Shown in pieces: positions 1-5,547 of a stretch of DNA of 16,471 nucleotides (position 1 is the first letter of the stretch; every line of letters begins with the position of its first letter). The DNA is taken from contig JAZUSJ010000145.1 of NCBI GenBank assembly GCA_045606685.1, positions 1 through 16,471 of the forward strand, read 5' to 3'. The position numbers and the translations under genes were made by a program. Source of the DNA: SVQP01 sp045606685 (GTDB taxonomy: Bacteria > Bacillota > Clostridia > Oscillospirales > CAG-272). The notes under the pieces were generated by a model. The model ran no database searches, was not told the origin of the DNA, and worked only from the letters and a program-made list of their open reading frames with translations.

Positions 1-2
1 AC

Positions 3-530
3 ATGGCTACGACCCGACTTGCCACCTCACAAAAGCCGCGCTCGCGCTCCTTTGGCGACGCGCTGAGTGCTTTGCTGGGACTTCACAAGTTCAGCATGGA
101 TACCTTGGTGCAGATCGACACCCGGGTGACCTTCGATGCCAATGAGCCTTCACTGCTGGTGCTGGCTGACTTGCAGGATCGCTCTTTGATACCCGATACA
201 CTTCAAGGACAGGGATACGTTTCCCTGTTGCATCCGCAGACGGATGCGCACGGCATGCCCGACACGGCCGAGCTTGCAAGGCTTGCTTCTTATCTGCACC
301 ATCACATAAAGCAAGGAAATATTACCGGTGCGCGCGCCCTGTGCGGCTGCACGCCGGGTGAGGTGCTTGACGGCATGACAGGCCGGGGCTGCACGCTCGT
401 GCGCAACCAAAAATACGCAGACCTTTTGTGCCAAAAGATTCCCGGTGCCATCATCGTAGAGTCAAAATGCCCCACAGAAGGAGAGCTGATCGCGTTTTGC
501 GGTGCCGTTTCCGAGCAGAAAAGCGACTGA
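3..530 (+). CDS. C-terminal part of a PurL-like (FGAM synthase-like) protein, 5' end outside window
   Basis: The frame is open to the window edge and no ribosome site precedes the ATG at 3, so this is probably the 3' end of a longer gene. The visible 175 residues follow the order of the second AIRS/AIRS_C half of long clostridial phosphoribosylformylglycinamidine synthase. There is a segment like WGKPxAALLGA (SFGDALSALLGL, residues 17-28), then EPSLLVLADL (48-57) in place of VPPTLVSFAV, a DxxGMPD segment, and a final segment like GSxxVE (PGAIIVES). This comparison is from memory. Two things are odd. The GGKDSMSG nucleotide-site motif is replaced by QIDTRVTF. The protein stops just after the AIRS_C-like domain, where the family normally continues into a glutamine amidotransferase domain. 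It may be a divergent or truncated PurL, or an unrelated protein. Confidence 0.45.
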   Translation: MATTRLATSQKPRSRSFGDALSALLGLHKFSMDTLVQIDTRVTFDANEPSLLVLADLQDRSLIPDTLQGQGYVSLLHPQTDAHGMPDTAELARLASYLHHHIKQGNITGARALCGCTPGEVLDGMTGRGCTLVRNQKYADLLCQKIPGAIIVESKCPTEGELIAFCGAVSEQKSD

Positions 531-625
531 TCATCGATATTTTCTATAAAAATCCGTCAAAAATCTGCTGTGATTTGGAAGATTTCACAAGGTTAAAAAT
601 TTTTCAGGTTTTTTTCGGAAAACCC

Positions 626-654
626 TTGCATTTTGCTTTCCATTGTGATATAAT
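626..654 (+). promoter_or_regulatory. sigma-A promoter of rpmB
   Basis: A TTGCAT -35 (626-631) and a TATAAT -10 (649-654) are separated by 17 bp. The TG at 646-647 makes an extended -10 (TGATATAAT). Transcription should start near 661, giving a leader of about 88 nt before rpmB. Confidence 0.85.
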
Positions 655-660
655 ATCTCC

Positions 661-732
661 TGCTGTGCTGTATCTTACAGCAAAAATGTGTATAAAATTT
701 TTTCTTGAATAGATGCACTACCAATTTGTGCA
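661..732 (+). promoter_or_regulatory. structured 5' leader of rpmB
   Basis: Two short hairpins lie between the expected start of transcription and the ribosome site. One pairs TGCTGT (661-666) with ACAGCA (677-682). The other pairs TGCAC (714-718) with GTGCA (728-732) and ends only a few bases before the AGGAGG at 735-740. Such a leader could carry ribosomal-protein feedback control, but I recognise no known family. The regulatory role is inferred from position only. Confidence 0.35.
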
Positions 733-748
733 GAAGGAGGTGTCAAAC

Positions 749-934
749 ATGGCAAAATGCAGTATCTGCGGAAAGGGCGTTGTTTACGGTGCTACCGTTT
801 CCCATTCTCACCGCAAGACTAACAGAACCTGGAAGCCCAACATTCGCAAGGTAAAAGCAATCGTAGACGGTACCCCTAAGACCGTTGCCGTATGCTCTCG
901 TTGCCTTCGTTCTCACAAGGTTACCCGCGCATGA
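749..934 (+). CDS. rpmB: 50S ribosomal protein L28
   Basis: This 61-residue protein is a component of the large ribosomal subunit and has the usual length of bacterial L28. It begins MAKCSICGKG and carries two Cys pairs, C4/C7 and C49/C52, which is the zinc-ribbon form of L28. The conserved VSHSHRKTNR stretch and the basic VxRCLRS-type C-terminus fit the family. The start at 749 is chosen because AGAAGGAGG (732-740) sits at proper distance before it. An in-frame ATG at 713 would put the ribosome site inside the gene. The gene is monocistronic, with its own consensus promoter upstream and a 16-bp terminator hairpin just after the TGA stop. Because it has all four cysteines, it is the zinc-dependent paralogue type rather than the Cys-less form made under zinc starvation in some bacteria. 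Confidence 0.97.
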   Translation: MAKCSICGKGVVYGATVSHSHRKTNRTWKPNIRKVKAIVDGTPKTVAVCSRCLRSHKVTRA

Positions 935-949
935 TTGATGAAAAGTCAG

Positions 950-990
950 ATCAAAGGGATGCCGATCGCTCGGCATCCCTTTGATTTTTT
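950..990 (+). terminator. intrinsic terminator of rpmB
   Basis: A perfect 16-bp stem (950-965 with 970-985, centred on the GATGCCGA arm), TCGC loop, then six T (985-990). Very strong. It lies only 12 bases before the next start codon. Confidence 0.95.
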
Positions 991-1001
991 ATAGGTGATT
1001 T

Positions 1002-1700
1002 ATGCTTGTATTTACGGATTGCAGACTCTCCCCAAAAGCAGCCGACACGCTTGCCCTGTACGGCCATACACCGCTCCCCTGTCCGCCGCATCCCGAACTT
1101 GATCCCGCCATTGCATCACACCCCGATATGCTGCTTTTCATGACGCAAGGCGGCATTTTTTCGCATGCAGAGCTGATTCCCGCGCTTGAAGGGCTGCATC
1201 CGCATCTGCCGCTCATCCCGATCGCCAAGCGCGTTCTGCGCCAATATCCGCACGATGTGTTGCTCAATGCCGCCCGTGTGGGCAGCTATTTGCTCTGCCG
1301 CCCCGATGCTGTGGCTGATGAGCTGATTGAATATGCAAAAAAGCAAGGCCTTACCGTGCTGCCCGTGCGGCAGGGGTACGCCAAATGCAATACGTGCATC
1401 GTGTCCGATCGCGCAGTCATCACCGAGGACGCGTCGATTGAGAAAGCCTTGGCAAGCGTCGGATTTGACGTGCTTCGCATCCCGCAGGGACACGTGCAGC
1501 TTGAAGGATACCCCTACGGCTTTATCGGCGGCGCTTCGGGCAACGACGGCACGCACGTTTTCTTCTGTGGAGATCTTTCCCTGCACCCGGACGGCGCACG
1601 CATGGCGGATTTTTGCAAACAACACGGCAGAGTTCCCATTTCTCTGGCCGAGCATCCGCTCAGGGACGTTGGCTCATTGCTTTTTCACCGTGAGAATTAG
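1002..1700 (+). CDS. DUF6873-like protein (pentein/GME-type fold suspected)
   Basis: A 232-residue soluble protein with no signal peptide or membrane segment. I believe it belongs to the family NCBI names DUF6873 family GME fold protein, which resembles guanidino-group modifying enzymes. The basis is the central GYAKCNTCIVSDRAVITED region (125-143) and the GHVQLEGYPYGFIGGASG region (163-180), which look like the Gly-His-Gly strand-loop pattern of pentein propellers. The assignment is from memory, and no substrate or active-site Cys can be stated. The ATG at 1002 is preceded by AGGTGA (993-998), a close but acceptable ribosome site. No promoter is visible between the rpmB terminator and this start, so expression may depend on read-through or on a promoter inside rpmB. 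The gene ends with TAG and is followed by a terminator. Confidence 0.7.
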   Translation: MLVFTDCRLSPKAADTLALYGHTPLPCPPHPELDPAIASHPDMLLFMTQGGIFSHAELIPALEGLHPHLPLIPIAKRVLRQYPHDVLLNAARVGSYLLCRPDAVADELIEYAKKQGLTVLPVRQGYAKCNTCIVSDRAVITEDASIEKALASVGFDVLRIPQGHVQLEGYPYGFIGGASGNDGTHVFFCGDLSLHPDGARMADFCKQHGRVPISLAEHPLRDVGSLLFHREN

Positions 1701-1729
1701 CCCGGCACACATCATCAAATCACAAAAGG

Positions 1730-1755
1730 CTCGGAGCGCAAGCCCCGAGTTTTTT
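1730..1755 (+). terminator. intrinsic terminator after the DUF6873-like gene
   Basis: CTCGG (1730-1734) pairs with CCGAG (1745-1749). Past one A-C mismatch, GC pairs with GC around a GCAA loop (1738-1741). Six T follow (1750-1755). Confidence 0.8.
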
Positions 1756-1776
1756 ACGTAAAAAGAACAATCCGTC

Positions 1777-1805
1777 TTGTCAAAGCGAGAAAGATGTGAT
1801 ATAAT
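1777..1805 (+). promoter_or_regulatory. sigma-A promoter of the GH28-like lipoprotein gene
   Basis: TTGTCA (1777-1782), 17 bp, TATAAT (1800-1805), with TG at 1797-1798 giving an extended -10. The stretch TGTGATATAAT is identical to that in the rpmB promoter. Confidence 0.85.
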
Positions 1806-1834
1806 GTTTTATAATGAAATCCAAGGAGGACATC

Positions 1835-3523
1835 ATGAAGCACAACATCGCCCTAAAGCTCGGATTGATGCTGCTTTGTGCCTGCACCTTGCTTTGTGCT
1901 TGCACACCGCCGCCAAGCGGTCCTTCGGACGCTTCGTCCGATACCTCGACCGATTCCGAGCAGAAGACCGAAACCCAAGAGCAAAGTACCGAAGGAGAGA
2001 CAGAAATGAATATCAACACCGCTACCATCTATCCGATTTCGTATGAGGGAATTGAGCCGACCTATACACTGAGCAAGTTCATCAAGGAAGTGGACTATGA
2101 CGACGGCAACCACAACAACGAGGCGCACGACATAGGCACCATCATATCCCCCTACTTTACCGTCAAGATCAACGGGCAAGACGTTCCCTGCTACAGCGTG
2201 CGCACCTCGCTCGGCGCGCATTCGTTTGCCATGCTGGACGCCACCGATGACAGCTTCCCGCTCTCGGTACAGGTCAGCACCGGATTTGATGCCGAGCAGT
2301 ACAAGGTTATGCCTCTCTCTTACGGTGTGACTGCCAACACAGGCGACCGTGAGGTAACAGCAGAGATCCCCACGTACGGCAACTATACGCTGGTACCCGA
2401 CGACGATATCACGCATGCGCTGACCATTTTCGCACGCGCCAAGGAGGAATACACCGCTCCCGATGGCTACGAGATCATCAAGGTTGCTCCCGGCAAGCAC
2501 GATCAGCCCATCGAATTTACCGCGGAAAAGCAGGTGCTTTATTTTGAGGCGGGCGTACACGAGCTGCGTTATGCAATCAACTTCAAGTCCAATACCGAGG
2601 TCTATTTTGAGCCTGGTGCGCACGTCATCGGCACCATGCCCGATGCTTCGGTGGAAAAGCCTCTGATGGAATCCGACTGGGCAGGCATGACGCGCTGGAG
2701 AGCGCTGTTCCAAGGTCAGTACGTACAAAACGTACGCATCAGCGGCCGCGGATATATCGATCTGACTTGCGTGGATTGGCATGCACGCTCACATATTCAA
2801 TTTGATCAATGTGAGAATATTACCGTAGAAGGCGTAACACTCAACAATGCTGCTGAGTGGACACTGTATTTCACGCAAAGCAATCACGTCCTGGTGGATC
2901 AGGTCATGCTGTTTGGCTACAGACAGAACAGCGACGGCATCGCCATTGTGGATACGGCAAATGCACTGGTCAAGAATTGCTTTGCGCGCGCCGGAGACGA
3001 CCTCTTTGAGGTAAAGTCCATGTATGGAAACTGTCAGATCAAGATCGAAAATATCGTATTCGAGAACAACAACGCATGGCCCGACAAGTGCCGCGGCATG
3101 GGTATTATCTATGAAAGCGCACGCGATATGACCGATATTCACTTTATTGGCGGCTCGGTCGCCTTTGCCCCTGCAAATTGGATGGATGACCTTGGGGCTT
3201 TGATCATATTCCTGAACGACAAGGCAAACCTGACCAACGTAACCTTTGAAGGCATTGAGGTATACAGCTCGGCTATGTACCCCATCAGCGTCAAGCTTTC
3301 CGAGAACTCCTCCGCGCACATTGACGGTGTGACCTTCAAGGATATCAACATCCATTGTGACGGACAGATCAAGATTGAGAATCGCTCCCCGCTGGGCGGC
3401 ACCATCAATAATATCAGCTTTATTGACTGCATCAGAGACGGTGAGATCAAAAACAGCAGACGCTCGCTGGATATTGTGCTCAACAACGTGGACAAGGAGA
3501 TCCTCCATTTCGGAGATAAATAA
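1835..3523 (+). CDS. lipoprotein with GH28-like right-handed beta-helix
   Basis: A 562-residue secreted protein. The N-terminus is a lipoprotein signal with two LCAC boxes in tandem (Cys17 and Cys23), followed by a Ser/Thr/Glu-rich linker to about residue 50. An N-terminal beta domain comes next, then from about residue 215 a right-handed parallel beta-helix like polygalacturonases and related polysaccharide hydrolases. The GH28 acidic residues are visible as NSDG (365-368) and GDD (387-389). The spacing D367-D388-D389 equals the 21 and 22 residues that I recall for fungal polygalacturonase. The usual GHG is GMG (421-423), so the conserved His is lost. The likely role is cleaving or binding a plant or microbial polysaccharide at the cell surface, with the substrate unknown. 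The start at 1835 is chosen because AAGGAGG (1823-1829) precedes it; an in-frame ATG at 1814 lies upstream of that site. Confidence 0.8.
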   Translation: MKHNIALKLGLMLLCACTLLCACTPPPSGPSDASSDTSTDSEQKTETQEQSTEGETEMNINTATIYPISYEGIEPTYTLSKFIKEVDYDDGNHNNEAHDIGTIISPYFTVKINGQDVPCYSVRTSLGAHSFAMLDATDDSFPLSVQVSTGFDAEQYKVMPLSYGVTANTGDREVTAEIPTYGNYTLVPDDDITHALTIFARAKEEYTAPDGYEIIKVAPGKHDQPIEFTAEKQVLYFEAGVHELRYAINFKSNTEVYFEPGAHVIGTMPDASVEKPLMESDWAGMTRWRALFQGQYVQNVRISGRGYIDLTCVDWHARSHIQFDQCENITVEGVTLNNAAEWTLYFTQSNHVLVDQVMLFGYRQNSDGIAIVDTANALVKNCFARAGDDLFEVKSMYGNCQIKIENIVFENNNAWPDKCRGMGIIYESARDMTDIHFIGGSVAFAPANWMDDLGALIIFLNDKANLTNVTFEGIEVYSSAMYPISVKLSENSSAHIDGVTFKDINIHCDGQIKIENRSPLGGTINNISFIDCIRDGEIKNSRRSLDIVLNNVDKEILHFGDK

Positions 3524-3533
3524 AAAAATAGCA

Positions 3534-3572
3534 GGGGCTGCTTCGGTCATGAAGCAGCCCCGATCTTTTTTT
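3534..3572. terminator. bidirectional intrinsic terminator between convergent genes
   Basis: An 11-bp stem, GGGGCTGCTTC (3534-3544) with GAAGCAGCCCC (3551-3561), loop GGTCAT. Seven T on the plus side (3566-3572) and seven A before the stem (3523-3529) give a T-tract on the minus strand as well. It can end both the beta-helix gene and the esterase operon. Confidence 0.92.
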
Positions 3573-3575
3573 GTA

Positions 3576-4355
3576 TCAGCCGATCAGATATTCAAGCGCG
3601 CTCTGGATATGCATATCCCACCATTTCCAGCCGTGGTTGCCCTCGCTGGTGCGGTATTCGTGCGCAACACCAAGAGAGGTCAGATGCGCTGTGAAGCTTT
3701 GATTGTGCTGCAAAAGGAAGTCGTCCTCTCCGCACCAGATAAAGATTTTCGGAAAAGCAATGCCCTTTTCATGCAGCTGCGAGGCCAGCGCCAAAAGGTC
3801 GTGCTTGGTGCCTGCAAGCTCCCGGGCGCTTTGCATGTTGAGATCAAAAATGCAGCGCCATTCGGGCAACAGCCCGGGATCAATGATCTGTGTGATATCC
3901 AAAGCACCCGAAAGCGAGGCACACATGCCAAAGCGATCCGGACGCGAAAGCGCGCACTTGAGCGCACCGTAGCCGCCCATGGAAAGGCCTGCTACGATAT
4001 TATCCTCGGGACGCTCGCTCATACCCTTGAAAAAGCTGCGGCACTTGAGGGGCAATTCCTCACTGACAAAGGTGAAGTATTTCTCTTTGCGTACCGTGTC
4101 GGTATACCAGCTGCGGCCAACCGAGGGCATGACCACCGCGATATTGTATTCGGATGCGTAACGCTCGATCGAAGTTCTGCGCATCCAGATCGAATGGTCG
4201 TCCGAAAGTCCATGGAGCAGATACAGCGTCTTAAAGCTGTCCTGTCCGTTGGCCTCCATACCGATCATGGTGGTTGCATGCTCGGGCAGGATGACGTTGA
4301 CCGTCACCTGCATCATCAGCGCATCGGAATGATATTGCATTTGAAAGAAAGCCAT
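3576..4355 (-). CDS. alpha/beta-hydrolase esterase (EstA / esterase D-like)
   Basis: A 259-residue cytoplasmic serine esterase of the family that includes tributyrin esterase EstA, S-formylglutathione hydrolase and CE1-type acetyl/feruloyl esterases. The oxyanion-hole strand LLHG lies at 46-49. The nucleophile elbow GLSMGG has Ser125, the acid is probably Asp212 in CGEDDFL, and the catalytic His is His241 in GNHGW. All three members of the triad are therefore visible, and the length fits the family. There is no signal peptide, so the substrate is taken up or internal. The start codon is preceded by GGGAGG (plus-strand 4362-4368) and lies 18 bases after the phosphatase gene stop, so the two form an operon. 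The nearby beta-helix lipoprotein makes a role in de-esterifying carbohydrate fragments possible, but this is only inference. Confidence 0.88.
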   Translation of the reverse strand: MAFFQMQYHSDALMMQVTVNVILPEHATTMIGMEANGQDSFKTLYLLHGLSDDHSIWMRRTSIERYASEYNIAVVMPSVGRSWYTDTVRKEKYFTFVSEELPLKCRSFFKGMSERPEDNIVAGLSMGGYGALKCALSRPDRFGMCASLSGALDITQIIDPGLLPEWRCIFDLNMQSARELAGTKHDLLALASQLHEKGIAFPKIFIWCGEDDFLLQHNQSFTAHLTSLGVAHEYRTSEGNHGWKWWDMHIQSALEYLIG

Positions 4356-4373
4356 GTTTTATCCTCCCAAAAA

Positions 4374-5090
4374 TCAGAATTTGATCACATTATGATAACC
4401 GCTCAGAATCCCCTCGCGGTACAGATGTGCATCGTTCGATACCTGCAGCACCTTAGGATACACGTATTCGCCGTTACGCTCAAAATTGATCACGCTCATA
4501 GAGCTGTGACCAAAATCAAAATGCGTGGAGAACACGGGATACGGAATATCCAGCATAGACGCAAAAAACGCGATTCCAAAGCCCTGATGCGCAAACAGCG
4601 CCACTCTTTCACGGTTGGGCTGTACGACCTCGTAGCGGCAATTTTTTCGGTCATGACGATAGCCGAGACTCAAGAAAAACTCGTCCACGGCAGCATCGAT
4701 GCGTGCAACGCCCTTGCCGAAATCATACTTGACAAGATCGGGATGCTCATACCATCTCTGCCCCAAGGCATATACCTCGGGAGAGCGGAAGATCTCCAGG
4801 ATATGGGGATGGTAAAAGCACCATGAGCGGCCGCCATTCGGGGTATCAATGCCAAAATCGCGGTGCGCAAGCCCCTCGTCTGCCCAAGGGCAAATTGTCA
4901 TTTCCTTGCCCAGCAGATCACAGGTCGGCTGAGCTGTCTGCATGGCGCGCACTGAGGGTGACGCAAACACGCGGTCAAGCCCGTAGGTCAAAAAACGCTT
5001 GGAAAGCGCCTTGGCCTGCTCGTGACCCAAGGGTGTCAGGCTGTCGGGATTGTATATGGGATCTCCATGACGAACGTAAAAAAATAACAT
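4374..5090 (-). CDS. histidine phosphatase family protein (phosphoglycerate mutase-like)
   Basis: A 238-residue protein of the histidine phosphatase superfamily. The catalytic RHG is at residues 7-9 with His8 as the phospho-acceptor. The second phosphate-binding elements are Arg48 in SPSVRAMQTA and His168 in LFAHQG, and Glu72 is a possible proton donor. These are sufficient for phosphatase rather than for a defined mutase, and no substrate can be named. The start is placed at 5090 because AAGGAGG (plus-strand 5097-5103) lies at correct distance. An upstream in-frame ATG at 5138 falls in the -35 box of the promoter and cannot be in the transcript. It is the first gene of a two-gene minus-strand operon with the esterase, transcribed from a TTGAAA/TATAAT promoter. 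Confidence 0.88.
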   Translation of the reverse strand: MLFFYVRHGDPIYNPDSLTPLGHEQAKALSKRFLTYGLDRVFASPSVRAMQTAQPTCDLLGKEMTICPWADEGLAHRDFGIDTPNGGRSWCFYHPHILEIFRSPEVYALGQRWYEHPDLVKYDFGKGVARIDAAVDEFFLSLGYRHDRKNCRYEVVQPNRERVALFAHQGFGIAFFASMLDIPYPVFSTHFDFGHSSMSVINFERNGEYVYPKVLQVSNDAHLYREGILSGYHNVIKF

Positions 5091-5114
5091 CGTGGCCTCC
5101 TTGCATTTTTCTTT

Positions 5115-5143
5115 ATTATAGCACACAATCAACAACATTTCAA
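5115..5143 (-). promoter_or_regulatory. sigma-A promoter of the phosphatase-esterase operon
   Basis: Read on the minus strand: TTGAAA (5143-5138), 17 bp, TATAAT (5120-5115). It stands back to back with the promoter of the broken lipoprotein gene, only 10 bp between the two -35 boxes. Confidence 0.85.
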
Positions 5144-5153
5144 CCGATTTTTC

Positions 5154-5182
5154 TTGAATTTACCGTATCTGTATAATATAAT
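5154..5182 (+). promoter_or_regulatory. sigma-A promoter of the broken lipoprotein gene
   Basis: TTGAAT (5154-5159), 17 bp, TATAAT (5177-5182). A second overlapping TATAAT occurs at 5172-5177 but would leave only a 12-bp spacer. Confidence 0.75.
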
Positions 5183-5213
5183 GTCATTATTGATCCAGTC
5201 AAAGGAGGCACAC

Positions 5214-5505
5214 ATGAAACGTATTATTTCCCTTTTGCTACTGTAGCTGTTGATTTTACTTTGCGTTGGATGCGATACGTCCACCCCTGAAGTCAAGGAC
5301 GGCGCAACACCCTATATTCAAGACGGCTATTGGTATATTGACGGTGTCAACACCCAAATCCGTGCCGAAGGCCTTCTTCGGTCCGACTATGGAAGAAAAT
5401 GGCTTTATACTGACCGTTCCGGCAGGCACGGTATATCTGCGTACCTGCGCACGGTACGACACTGTTCCCATCGAGGATTTTTCGATCACTGAGGTCACAC
5501 CATAA
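5214..5505 (+). pseudogene. small lipoprotein pseudogene (amber stop in signal peptide plus frameshift)
   Basis: An ATG at 5214 follows an excellent AAAGGAGG (5201-5208) and opens a lipoprotein signal peptide, MKRIISLLLL. It is cut by a TAG at 5244-5246. The same frame continues as LLILLCVGC with a good lipobox (VGC), then DTSTPEVKDG and PYIQDGYWYIDGVNT. That last segment is typical of short Clostridia and Bacteroidota-like extracellular lipoprotein domains. Near 5370-5390 the coding sense moves to the +1 frame, where it ends as ENGFILTVPAGTVYLRTCAR and a TAA at 5503-5505. Two separate lesions therefore break one coding sequence of about 95 codons, while promoter, ribosome site and terminator are intact. 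TAG is used as a normal stop elsewhere in the window, so recoding is unlikely. The function is unknown. Confidence 0.75.
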
Positions 5506-5513
5506 AAAAATAC

Positions 5514-5547
5514 GGGCGGCTGTCTCAATCAGCCGCCCATGTTTTTT
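5514..5547. terminator. bidirectional intrinsic terminator
   Basis: A 9-bp GC-rich stem, GGGCGGCTG (5514-5522) with CAGCCGCCC (5530-5538), is followed by ATG and six T (5542-5547). Seven A at 5504-5510 supply the minus-strand T-tract. It serves the broken lipoprotein gene and the convergent phosphoesterase gene. Confidence 0.9.

Noticed and set aside
569..606. Weak TGTGA/TCACA hairpin with T-rich sequence as terminator of the first gene
   Set aside because: The 5-bp stem has an 11-base loop, and the T-run is interrupted and not directly after the stem.
1853..3550. Long minus-strand open frames opposite the beta-helix lipoprotein gene
   Set aside because: They are shadows of a gene with signal peptide, promoter and conserved motifs; no ribosome site or promoter supports them.
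3357..4826. Long plus-strand open frame of 489 codons opposite the esterase and phosphatase genes
   Set aside because: It lies antisense to two genes with complete catalytic motifs, has no ribosome site, crosses the bidirectional terminator, and its product resembles no protein family.
5214..5505. Stop-codon reassignment or programmed read-through at the TAG
   Set aside because: TAG ends an ordinary gene at 1698-1700, and a second lesion (frameshift) is present in the same gene.
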